Origin: Candidatus Dormiibacterota bacterium
Lineage (GTDB): Bacteria; Chloroflexota; Dormibacteria; UBA8260; Bog-877
Reading direction: 5' to 3'
Assembly (NCBI GenBank): GCA_003164475.1
Contig: PLTL01000086.1
Location: 1-18,666, forward strand
DNA: 18,666 nucleotides
Position 1 is the stretch's first letter, and the number at the start of each line of letters is the position of its first letter. The notes under the pieces are model-generated. The model was not told the DNA's origin. It saw nothing but the letters and a program-made list of their open reading frames with translations, and made no database searches. Positions 1 to 7,060 of this stretch are shown here, one piece after another. The translations under genes and the position numbers were made by a program.

Positions 1-77
1 GCTCTCCCCATACATGCCGGTGATCCCCTCCGATCCGCCATCAACCGCTGTCGGCGGCCCTTACTGAAAGATCGAGG

Positions 78-3000
78 CTAGACGGAGGCGTCATCCACCT
101 GGACGGCGGATCCGGTTGACCCCGTGGTCACCCATCCGCCGCTCTCGTACTCCCAGTACGCACCGGAAGGGAGGCCCTCGACCACTGTGCTAACGAGCGG
201 CACTGCATCGAGGCCGGTTTGCGAACCGTCCAGGTGGGCGATGTCCCAGCTGTCTATCGTCACCGGGCTCGTGCATCCACCGAGGACGGTGCAGTTGGTG
301 ATCGGCAGCGGCGCGCCCCCGGCCACGCGGTAGGTTGCGCCGGCGGCGGTGACGAGGAACGTCCCAGCGCTCGGCACCGCGTTGAGGTGGTCGGCCGAGC
401 TGCCGATATTGGTGAGGTCCCAGCTGTCGACCCAGAGCGTGGAGCCGGGGTAGCCGCCCGGGATGTCACTCCAGCTGCTCACGTAGAGCGGTGCTCCCCC
501 GGCGATCACAAACACGCTGCCGTTCACGGACGGGTTGCCCGCCGAGCCCTCGGTGATGTAGGTCCCGTTGGCAGGGACGGTGTTTAGATGATCCTGGGCA
601 TTACCGAGGTTGCTCAGGTTCCAGCCGTCGACCCAGAGCGTGTACCCGGGATAGCTTCCGGGAATATCGGCCCAGGTGCTCACGTACAGCGGCGCCCCGC
701 CGGCGATCACGAACACGCTGCCATTGACCGCCGGATTGCTCGAGTCCTCGGTGATGTACGTACCGTTGGCCGGGACCGAGTTCAGGTGGACGGTGGGGTT
801 TCCGAGGTTCGCCAGATCCCAGCTGTCGATCCAGAGCGTGTAGCCGGGGTTGCCCTCCGGGATATCACCCCAGCTGCTCACCAGCAGCGGCGCGCCGCCG
901 GCGATCTCATAGACCGTCGGCGAACTGGTCGAGCCCGTGGTGACGTACGTCCCATTGGATGGCACCGAGCTCAGATGACCGGGAGCAGCGCCGAGGTTGC
1001 TCAGATCCCAGCTATCGACCCAGAGGGTGTAGCCGGGGTTCCCGGTCGGGATGTCGCTCCAGGTCTGCACATATAGCGGCGCCCCGCCCGCGATCACGAA
1101 GACGCGGCCGTTGACCGCGGGATCGCTTGAGTCCTCGGTGATATACGTCCCGTTGGCGGGAACCGAGTTCAGGTGGTCGGTGGGATTGCCGAGGTTGGCG
1201 AGGTCCCAGCCGTCGACCCAGAGAGTGTAGCCGGGATATCCACCCGGGATGTCGTTCCAGCTGCTCACGTAGAGTGGGGCTCCGCCAGCGATCTCGAAGA
1301 CGCTTCCGTTCACCGCCGGATTGGTCGAATCCTCGGTGATGTAGGTTCCGTTGGACGGAACCGCATTCATGTGATCTGTCGGGTTCCCCATGTTCGTGAA
1401 GTCCCAACTGTCGACCCAGAGGGTGTACCCGGGGTACCCACCGAGGATACCGCTCCACGTGTTCACATAGAGTGGAGCTCCACCCGCGATCTCGAAGACG
1501 CTGCCCCTCACCGATGAGTTAGTTGAGCCCTCGGTGATGAATGTTCCGTTCGCCGGCACGGTGTTGAGGTGGTCCGTGGCGTTCCCGAGATTCGTCAGGT
1601 CCCAGCTATCGACCCACACGGTATAGCCCGGATACCCGGTCGGGATCTCGCTCCAGCTGCTCACGTACATCGGCGCGCCGCCGGCGATCACGTAGACGGT
1701 TCCGTTGACCGACAGGATGCTCGACGCCTCGGTGATGTAAGTCCCGTTGGCCGGAACCGCAGCAAGATTGTCACCCGAGCTGCCGATATTGGCGATGTCC
1801 CATTCATCGATGCCTAGGTCGTACGGCGTCACCTCGGGGATGTCGCTCCAACTGCTCACGAAGAGGGGGGCCCCGCCCACGATCTCGAAGATCTGCCCGT
1901 AGAGCGACCCGGGCGTTGCGACCGTCACGAAGGTGCCGTTGGCAGGAGTTGCGTACAGGTGGGAGAGCGCACTCCCCGCGTTGCCGATATCCCAACCGTC
2001 GATCGATAGCTTGTACGGGGTCACGCTCGGCAGGTCGCTCCAACTGTTGACCAGAAGTGGAGCCCCACCCACGATCTCGTATACGACCCCGTCGGATGCC
2101 GTCACGAAGGTCCCGTTGGCAGGTACTGCGCTCAGGGTGGATCGCGAGGTCCCGGCGCCGGTGATGTCTGTGCCGTCGACCGACAAGCTGTTGGGGGTAA
2201 CTCCGGGAATGTCGCTCCAGTTGCTCACATACAGGGGCGCTCCACCCACGATCTCGAAGACTTGGCCCCAGCCGGCTCCCGGCGTGCCGTCGGTGACGAA
2301 CGTCCCGTTGGCGGGCACGGCGCCCAGAGCGTTGTAGATGGGTGAGGTCGAATCACCGGCCTCGGCGATGTCCCAGCCGTCCACCCAGAGGGTGGAAGGT
2401 ACCGCGTTGGGGATGTCACTCCAGCTGTACAGGCGCATCAGCGCCCCTCCCACCACCTCGTAGATGTGGCCGTACGACTGGCCCGGGGAACCGTCGGTGA
2501 TGAAGGTTCGGTCAGACGGGGTGGAATCGAGGTGTGACAGTGAAGAGCCCAGATTGGTGATATCCCAACTGTCGATCCAGAGGTTGTACACTCTCACACT
2601 CGGACCGAGACTGCCCCAGCTGCTCACGTAGAGGGGTGCCCCGCCCACGATCTCGTAGACCTGCCCGTAATCGGTTCCCGCCGTCCCGAGGGTGACGAAC
2701 GTCCCGTTGGAGGGGACGGCGTTCAGCGCCTGCCACTGGGCTGTGGTCAGAGCCAGGGTCGACTCCACACCACCGGGGAGGTCGCTCCAGCTGCTGACGT
2801 AGAGCGGTGCGTTTCCGGCGATGATGTAATCGTTGCCGCCATAGCTCACCGGCGTGCCATTCGCAAGTAGAGCGCTGGATCCGGTGCTCCAGAGCAGGGC
2901 GGGGTAGGCGGGCACCGGATTGTATAGGTCCACATCGACGTTCGGTGCCCGGTCGTTGCCGGGGAAGCCGCCCTTCTCCTCGTACTGCCAGGCCACGGTG

Positions 3001-3680
3001 GTGTTGGCGCACGGGGGGGTCACCGGGCCCCAGGAGGGGGCGTTGGAAGAGGTGGGATCGTAGTTGGGGTTGCCGTAGTTGGGCTCCAGCTCGCTGCTCC
3101 AAAGGACTACGCCGCTCGCGACGGACGGGAGGGCGGCGATCGCGGTGCAGTACGCGCCGGATGAGCCTGTGAAGGCCCCCGTGTAGGCGTTTTCGTAGAA
3201 ACCGGGCACGTAGCCGCTGGGCGACTGGGCGAACGTCTGGTACCAGCTCTCGATGTAGGCGGCGGTGATCGCGTCGCCGGCCTCGACGTCGCGGAAGATG
3301 GCGGTACCCGGGGGTGCACCGAGCTCCTCTGCCTCCTGGATCGCATTGGCGGCCTCGACGGCTCCGCCCGGGTTGGCGGAGCCGAATCTACCCGGGTCGG
3401 CGATGAGAAGGACGCTGATCCCCTGGGACCGCAGATACGAGACCTCCGAGGTGCTGAGCGCGGTCCCGCAGTAGTTGGTCAGATAGCGGCCCATGAACTG
3501 CGGATCGCCCATGTACTGCTGCGTTCCGGGCACGACCGACTGGGCCGTCGAGCAGCTGTCGATCCCCCATTGCACGGAGGTGGACGCCTCCACAGTACGC
3601 CCCGATGCCAGCCACACCACCAGCGCGGCCGCGGCCGCGAACACTACGGCGAGTGCCTGCCAGCGTCGCCAACCTCCCAT
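78..3680 (-). CDS. Exported DUF1906-like (Rv2525c-type) protein with about 14 tandem surface repeats
   Basis: The 1200-residue product starts with a basic stretch and a hydrophobic segment (residues about 5-27), a signal peptide or N-terminal anchor. Residues about 36-265 resemble the Rv2525c/DUF1906 glycoside-hydrolase-like domain: GIDSC near 39-43, IFRDVEAG near 128-135 with Asp131 and Glu133 as candidate active-site acids, and WQYEEKGG followed by VDVDLYN near 231-254. Residues about 273-1160 are roughly 14 repeats built on P(A/S)NGT(Y/F)(I/V)T, a GGAPLYVSSWSDIP core and a (V/I)DSWDL.NLG helix-like end. A 40-residue non-repeat tail closes the protein. The start is well set: AGGAGG lies 6 bases before the ATG. 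Members of this family are thought to act on cell-wall glycans, but activity here is inferred. The repeats may bind the wall or a polysaccharide. Translation may be affected by the stem-loop just upstream of the ribosome site. Confidence 0.85.
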   Translation of the reverse strand: MGGWRRWQALAVVFAAAAALVVWLASGRTVEASTSVQWGIDSCSTAQSVVPGTQQYMGDPQFMGRYLTNYCGTALSTSEVSYLRSQGISVLLIADPGRFGSANPGGAVEAANAIQEAEELGAPPGTAIFRDVEAGDAITAAYIESWYQTFAQSPSGYVPGFYENAYTGAFTGSSGAYCTAIAALPSVASGVVLWSSELEPNYGNPNYDPTSSNAPSWGPVTPPCANTTVAWQYEEKGGFPGNDRAPNVDVDLYNPVPAYPALLWSTGSSALLANGTPVSYGGNDYIIAGNAPLYVSSWSDLPGGVESTLALTTAQWQALNAVPSNGTFVTLGTAGTDYGQVYEIVGGAPLYVSSWGSLGPSVRVYNLWIDSWDITNLGSSLSHLDSTPSDRTFITDGSPGQSYGHIYEVVGGALMRLYSWSDIPNAVPSTLWVDGWDIAEAGDSTSPIYNALGAVPANGTFVTDGTPGAGWGQVFEIVGGAPLYVSNWSDIPGVTPNSLSVDGTDITGAGTSRSTLSAVPANGTFVTASDGVVYEIVGGAPLLVNSWSDLPSVTPYKLSIDGWDIGNAGSALSHLYATPANGTFVTVATPGSLYGQIFEIVGGAPLFVSSWSDIPEVTPYDLGIDEWDIANIGSSGDNLAAVPANGTYITEASSILSVNGTVYVIAGGAPMYVSSWSEIPTGYPGYTVWVDSWDLTNLGNATDHLNTVPANGTFITEGSTNSSVRGSVFEIAGGAPLYVNTWSGILGGYPGYTLWVDSWDFTNMGNPTDHMNAVPSNGTYITEDSTNPAVNGSVFEIAGGAPLYVSSWNDIPGGYPGYTLWVDGWDLANLGNPTDHLNSVPANGTYITEDSSDPAVNGRVFVIAGGAPLYVQTWSDIPTGNPGYTLWVDSWDLSNLGAAPGHLSSVPSNGTYVTTGSTSSPTVYEIAGGAPLLVSSWGDIPEGNPGYTLWIDSWDLANLGNPTVHLNSVPANGTYITEDSSNPAVNGSVFVIAGGAPLYVSTWADIPGSYPGYTLWVDGWNLSNLGNAQDHLNTVPANGTYITEGSAGNPSVNGSVFVIAGGAPLYVSSWSDIPGGYPGSTLWVDSWDLTNIGSSADHLNAVPSAGTFLVTAAGATYRVAGGAPLPITNCTVLGGCTSPVTIDSWDIAHLDGSQTGLDAVPLVSTVVEGLPSGAYWEYESGGWVTTGSTGSAVQVDDASV
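201..2864 (-). repeat. Tandem repeat array inside the DUF1906-like gene (about 14 units, up to 198 bp each)
   Basis: The array codes for residues about 273-1160 of the exported protein. Each unit has the order NGT turn, variable acidic or serine-rich loop, (V/I)(Y/F).I(A/V)GGAPLYVSSW, SDIP, then WVDSWDLxNLG and HLNAV. Units nearest the tail (lower coordinates) are mostly 66 residues, that is 198 bp, and very alike. Units nearest the N-terminal domain vary between about 50 and 68 residues and are more diverged. The first unit is degenerate in its second half, the third lacks one canonical motif (GGALMRLYSW), and the last has lost the WSDIP part. The units stay in frame throughout. Repeats with a GGAPLYVSSW-like core occur in other actinobacterial exported proteins as far as I recall; their ligand is not known to me. 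Confidence 0.9.
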
Positions 3681-3694
3681 CGGGTGCCTCCTGG

Positions 3695-3727
3695 GGTCTT
3701 GGGCGTTTCCGTCGAAGGCCCAAGACC
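3695..3727 (-). promoter_or_regulatory. Perfect 10-bp stem-loop in the 5' leader of the repeat-protein gene
   Basis: GGTCTTGGGC at 3695-3704 pairs exactly with GCCCAAGACC at 3718-3727 across a 13-base loop. On the minus-strand transcript the stem ends two bases before the AGGAGG ribosome site (3687-3692) of the gene starting at 3680. The position suits control of translation initiation, protection of the mRNA 5' end, or attenuation. There is no U-tract, so a plain intrinsic terminator is less likely. I did not recognise a known riboswitch class in the leader. Confidence 0.5.
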
Positions 3728-3822
3728 ACGGGACGGGTGCGGGGCGTCATCGTAGCCGCCTTGAGCAAGCGGCACAGTGGCATGTCGCCGGGGCGCGACG
3801 GGAACGTCTCCGGTGCGTAACC

Positions 3823-3851
3823 AGCTTCCATAAGCTCCCAGCCTTGGGCTG
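3823..3851 (-). terminator. Two adjacent short stem-loops after the DUF4232 gene, possible terminator
   Basis: AGCTT/AAGCT (3823-3827 with 3832-3836, 4-base loop) and CAGCC/GGCTG (3839-3843 with 3847-3851, 3-base loop) lie side by side, beginning 18 bases beyond the stop of the lipoprotein gene on the minus strand. Placement fits a termination or 3'-end structure for that gene. The stems are short and no T-run follows, so they could instead be part of the leader of the next gene. Confidence 0.3.
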
Positions 3852-3869
3852 CTCAAAGCGACGCGACCC

Positions 3870-4574
3870 TCATGAGAAGGGGCCTAGCGCCAGCGGTCCG
3901 ATCGATACGCCGTCACCACACGGGGTGATGGCGATGCCGTCCGCGGTGAGTGCAGGGAGGTCGGTAGGATTCACGGCAGAGGGCGGCGTCAACCGCATTT
4001 CGGTAGCGACCGGGCATGCGTTCCCCGCTGGGTCGTAGGGGCCCTGCACCCACTCGAGGAGGAAGCCGGCGACGCCCCCGGGGGAGAGGGTGAAGTTCGC
4101 TAGCGGCGAAGATGCAGGGTAGAGGCCGGGGGCGCGCTCCACCGAGAGCGGCTCGACACCCCCACTCCCGTTGAGGAGGCTGAGCCTGAAGTAGCCACCC
4201 GTCGAGCAGGGTGCGGAGGAGATGTTGGTGATCTGGATGAGCGCGTAGTCGCTGCCTCCGGCGCCGCTCGACTGGCCGATCTTGATGCTGAGGTCGGCGG
4301 TTGCACAGTCCGGGAGGGAGGTGGCTGAGACCGGCGGGCCGGACAGGCTCGACGTCGCAGCACTTGACGGCACCACGGTCGAGGCCGGGATCGGGCTGGC
4401 CGTGGGGAATCCCGACGGCGTGGAGCTGCTGCCGGCTGTGGTCGGGGTCGCAGCGGTCGCGCAACCGATCGCTGCGAGAGGCAGGAGGGCCAGGACTGCC
4501 CCCGACGCCACCAGCGTTACGATGCCGCGCCGTCCGCGCACCGCTAGGTTCGTCGCCCTTGGAGCGCTGCCCAC
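3870..4574 (-). CDS. Probable DUF4232 lipoprotein
   Basis: From the GTG at 4574 the product has a basic N-terminus, a hydrophobic segment ending LLPLAAIGC (a lipobox-like site with Cys at about residue 38), a Ser/Thr/Pro-rich spacer of about 50 residues, and a C-terminal domain resembling DUF4232. Features of that domain are DCATADLSIKIG, GGSDYALIQITNISSAPC, a GGYFRLSLLN strand pair, and LSPGGVAGFLLEW. DUF4232 domains are small beta-sandwiches in exported actinobacterial proteins with no assigned reaction. The start is uncertain: no clear ribosome site precedes the GTG at 4574. GTG 4541 would give a more compact lipoprotein signal. The frame stays open to 4769, but that would overlap the divergent gene and add an unlikely N-terminal stretch. 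It is transcribed towards the repeat-protein gene and may share surface location with it. Confidence 0.7.
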   Translation of the reverse strand: MGSAPRATNLAVRGRRGIVTLVASGAVLALLPLAAIGCATAATPTTAGSSSTPSGFPTASPIPASTVVPSSAATSSLSGPPVSATSLPDCATADLSIKIGQSSGAGGSDYALIQITNISSAPCSTGGYFRLSLLNGSGGVEPLSVERAPGLYPASSPLANFTLSPGGVAGFLLEWVQGPYDPAGNACPVATEMRLTPPSAVNPTDLPALTADGIAITPCGDGVSIGPLALGPFS

Positions 4575-4678
4575 GCCGGTTACGGTAATCCAAAGGTACC
4601 GGGCGTGAGCGTCGAGGCCCCTCCCAGCGCCGTCGCCGCCCGGCCGCAACCGCGTCGGTTGAGACCATCCGATCTGCA

Positions 4679-5739
4679 TTGACTGGCCAGCCGGGCGAAC
4701 CGATCGACGGGACTCCACGTGGTCGGCGGCCACAGGCTGGCGTCCGCGCCGCGAGAGAGCGCGCCCCATGCGCCGGGAGGGCAGCAGCGGCCGCCTCAGC
4801 GTCCCGGTACGCGGCCAAGATCGAGCTCGACCGCATCAGCGACCCGCACGTCCTCGCCGTGGGGCGGGTGCCCGCCAACAGCTCGGTGCTCAACCTGGGT
4901 GTCGCCGACGGGTCGGTGGCGTCCGTGCTGCGGGCAATGGGATGCCACGTCTGGGGCGTGGAGATCGACCCGGTGGCCGCCGCGTGCGCCAAGCGAATAT
5001 GCGAGGACGTCGCCGTCGAGGACCTCAACCAACTCGACTTTGCGTCCCGCTTCGAAGGCCGCCGCTTCGACGTCGTGCTCATGCTCGACGTGCTCGAGCA
5101 TCTCCCCGACCCGGCCGCCGTCCTCCGGCACGTGGGGTCTGTCCTGGCCGAGGGCGGCTGGGCGGTCATCTCGCTCCCCAATGTGGCCCACGTCTCGGTC
5201 CGGCTCTCCCTGCTCGAGGGCCGGTTCAGCTACAACGACATGGGCCTGCTGGACCGCACCCACCTGGGGTTCTTCGACCGGGCCGGGGTGTAAGGCTCCT
5301 CGATGCCGCCGGGTGGGGATGCTGGAGCTGGCCCGGGTGACCCAGAAGCTGGCGACGTAGGAAATCGCGGTGAAGGAGCCGGATCCCGATCTGGTCCGTC
5401 AACTGGAGTCGGACATTGAGAGGCTCACCTATCAGTTGGTGGTCAGTGCCGGCCCCCTGGGGTCTCCGCTGTTCGACATTCTGCCCGCGGCCGTGGCCCA
5501 GGCGGGCTACCGGACAGTTCAAGGCGGAGCTCAGCAGGCTATACGACACCGAAATCCACCAGATTGGTGCTGAGCGGACGGCCCTCCAGGCCGAAGTCAC
5601 GGCGCTCCGGACGGAGGCGAAGTCGCTCAGAGAGGACAACCAGGCTCTCCAGGTGGCACTCGACGGTTTGCGCGGGAGCACGAGCTTCCGCTGCTCGGCC
5701 CCAGCTCGGAGGGTGTACCACACGCTCCGCCGACGGTAG
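4679..5739 (+). pseudogene. Decayed SAM-dependent methyltransferase with C-terminal coiled coil
   Basis: The first frame (to 5293) encodes a class I methyltransferase of the Methyltransf_23 type: VLNLGVADGS as motif I, GVEIDPVAAACAK as motif II, FDVVLMLDVLEHLPDP, GGWAVISLPNVAHVSVRL and LLDRTHLGFF. It stops after FDRAGV, where relatives continue. The expected continuation is present in other frames: RLLDAAGW, then MLELARVTQKLAT, an in-frame TAG at 5358-5360, then EIAVKEPDPDLVRQLESD and LTYQLVVSAGP, and after a third shift near 5515 a coiled coil (AERTALQAEVTALRTEAKSL) ending in a basic tail at 5739. Three frame changes and one stop within about 230 bases indicate a dead gene rather than one read error. 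The protein would have modified a sugar or lipid-linked glycan in the cytoplasm. The first start is a TTG and is not certain. Confidence 0.8.
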
Positions 5740-5783
5740 GCTCCGGGCTGCGTCACTGCCGGGGCTGAGGACAACGCCTTCCC

Positions 5784-5975
5784 CTATCTTGTCGGCGGTG
5801 ATTCTCGCACCCATAGCCCCGCGGTCAGCAAGTGCAGCAGACAGCCCACGGGGAGGCCGATGCCCACAGGGGCCCGCAGGATGCGCTCAATGCTTCCGAA
5901 CACTTGGGTCGTGAATCGCTCGAGGAAATACCAGCCCGCGGGGAAGGGTGCGTTGTCGAAGCTCAGGGACTGCCA
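5784..5975 (-). pseudogene. Fragment of a GT39/ArnT-like membrane glycosyltransferase gene
   Basis: Reading the minus strand from 5975 gives 63 codons that begin WQSL..DNAPFPAGWYFLERFT and end in a stop at 5784-5786. By eye the first 55 residues align without gaps to residues 62-116 of the intact ArnT-like protein at 9046-10725, with 32 identical positions, including PAGWYFLERFT, Q.FGS.E and the W at the end. An in-frame TAG precedes the fragment, and neither the N-terminal part nor the later membrane segments are visible nearby. It is a remnant of a paralogous gene, lying between the decayed methyltransferase and the GT2 gene. Confidence 0.8.
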
Positions 5976-5995
5976 CTAGCCCGATCCACTGCCGA

Positions 5996-6793
5996 CTAAC
6001 GGGGCGCCCTCATCATGCGGCTCCCGGACCCGTCAACGTGTTCAGGAGCCGCACGTGGCGCCGGCCGCCGGCGCTGACGGCGCCGGGTCTCCGAGGCCCG
6101 CCAGCAGACCTCGACGCTCCGCCCGATGTACTCGAGGGACCGGCGCACGTTGATCGACGACGACTCCCTCGTGTACCGGGTGGGGATTGCCACCTCCTGG
6201 ATCCGGAATTCTCCCAGCACCGCGGCCACCAAGATCTCGGTGTCGAAGACGAAGTCGTCCGAATAAGACTCGAAGGGGATCGACTCCAGGAAGCGCCGGC
6301 TGTACGCCTTCATCCCCGAGTGCATCTCGGTGAAGTGGGTGCCCAGCAGCAGGTTCTCTGTGATCGTGCTGAAGCGGTTGCCCCAATAGCGGTAGAGGGG
6401 CATCCCCCCGGCCCTCGGGTTCCCAGTGCAGGCAAAGCGGGAACCGAAGGTGAAGTCGGCAACACCGGCCACGATGGGGGCGATCAGCGCCGGCACCGCC
6501 GACGGGTCGTACTGGTAGTCGGGGTGGAGCAGGACGATCACAGTGGCACCTAGGTCGAGTGCCTCCCGGTAGCAGGTCTTCTGGTTGCCGCCGTAACCGC
6601 GGTTGCGGTCGTGGACCCGGACGTCGATGCCCAGCCGGCGGGCGAGATCCACGGTCCCATCCGGCGAGGCGTCGTCGACCAGCAGGAGGTGGTCGGCGGT
6701 GCCTGCAGGAAGGGCGCCGATCGTCCGTTCGAGGGTGCCCTCCGCCTTGTAGGCGGGTAGGGTGACGACGGTGAAGTGGTTGTCGGATGCCAT
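5996..6793 (-). CDS. Family 2 glycosyltransferase, polyprenyl-phosphate sugar transferase (DPM1-like) type
   Basis: The 265-residue product has a GT-A fold signature: VVTLPAYKAEGTLERTI at the N-terminus, VDDASPDGT at 39-47 (nucleotide-binding acidic pair), NRGYGGN at 64-70, HPDYQYDP at 90-97 in the DxD region, and FGSR at 116-119. FTEMHSGMKAYSR near 154-166 and SSSINVRRSLEY near 211-222 resemble the acceptor and C-terminal parts of dolichyl- or polyprenyl-phosphate mannosyl/glucosyltransferase-like enzymes. No C-terminal membrane segment is present. The enzyme would move a sugar from a nucleotide donor to a polyprenyl phosphate or glycan at the cytoplasmic membrane face, possibly supplying the GT-C-like proteins encoded nearby. 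The last 25 residues are basic and unconserved in look. No ribosome site is obvious before the ATG; a TATCAT element lies 11 bases upstream. Confidence 0.82.
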   Translation of the reverse strand: MASDNHFTVVTLPAYKAEGTLERTIGALPAGTADHLLLVDDASPDGTVDLARRLGIDVRVHDRNRGYGGNQKTCYREALDLGATVIVLLHPDYQYDPSAVPALIAPIVAGVADFTFGSRFACTGNPRAGGMPLYRYWGNRFSTITENLLLGTHFTEMHSGMKAYSRRFLESIPFESYSDDFVFDTEILVAAVLGEFRIQEVAIPTRYTRESSSINVRRSLEYIGRSVEVCWRASETRRRQRRRPAPRAAPEHVDGSGSRMMRAPR

Positions 6794-6804
6794 CAGAAGT
6801 GTGG

Positions 6805-6810
6805 ATGATA
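6805..6810 (-). promoter_or_regulatory. Possible -10 element TATCAT upstream of the GT2 gene
   Basis: TATCAT on the minus strand lies 11 bases before the ATG at 6793. A transcript started about seven bases downstream would have almost no leader, which fits the absence of a ribosome site. No -35 match was seen. The same hexamer occurs upstream of two other minus-strand genes in this window. Confidence 0.25.
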
Positions 6811-7060
6811 CCCGCTGGCAAGGGCCGCCCTGAGCGGCCCCCCTCTCATGCCGTCACGCTGTCGGTCCGGCAAGGCACGCGTCCGTGGTCACCGGGGAAC
6901 AGGCGCGGCGCCTTGTGTGTGCCTTGAAAGGTTCATACGAGCCAAACGCGCTGCGCGCCTGGTGCGCCGCCTCGGAGCCAAGGGGATCGTCCGGGATGCT
7001 CTGCGGTTCAGGGTCGAACCGCCGCGGCGCGCCAAAGACGGCAGTCCGGCTGGAGAGGTA
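6811..7060 (+). other. Upstream region of the first polytopic membrane protein, no clear gene
   Basis: The frame of the downstream gene is open back to an ATG at 6848 and would add 71 arginine-rich residues with no recognised domain. The better start is at 7061, so this stretch is most likely the leader and promoter region, or the worn end of a former gene. Confidence 0.4.

Noticed and set aside
1..77. Possible gene or terminator at the left edge
   Set aside because: No open frame or strong stem-loop could be supported in this short stretch after the repeat gene's stop.
588..1076. Long plus-strand open frames across the repeat gene (also 219-587, 1173-1517, 1569-1817)
   Set aside because: They are antisense shadows of the repeat array and inherit its periodicity. 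They have no ribosome sites and no recognisable domains.
201..2864. NGT sequons in the repeats as N-glycosylation sites
   Set aside because: The Asn-Gly-Thr is a fixed part of a turn in each repeat. No oligosaccharyltransferase of the PglB type is present in the window, and most bacteria of this kind lack one.
3681..3869. Known riboswitch in the leader of the repeat gene
   Set aside because: I compared it by eye with cyclic-di-AMP, cyclic-di-GMP and cobalamin consensus features and found no convincing match.
3913..5181. 422-residue minus-strand open frame
   Set aside because: It overlaps both the DUF4232 gene and the methyltransferase remnant in a different frame, and it shows no family features.
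6848..7060. Longer N-terminus for the polytopic membrane protein
   Set aside because: The 71 extra residues are Arg-rich and unlike a membrane protein start, while ATG 7061 has GGAGAGG at proper distance. It is kept only as an alternative.
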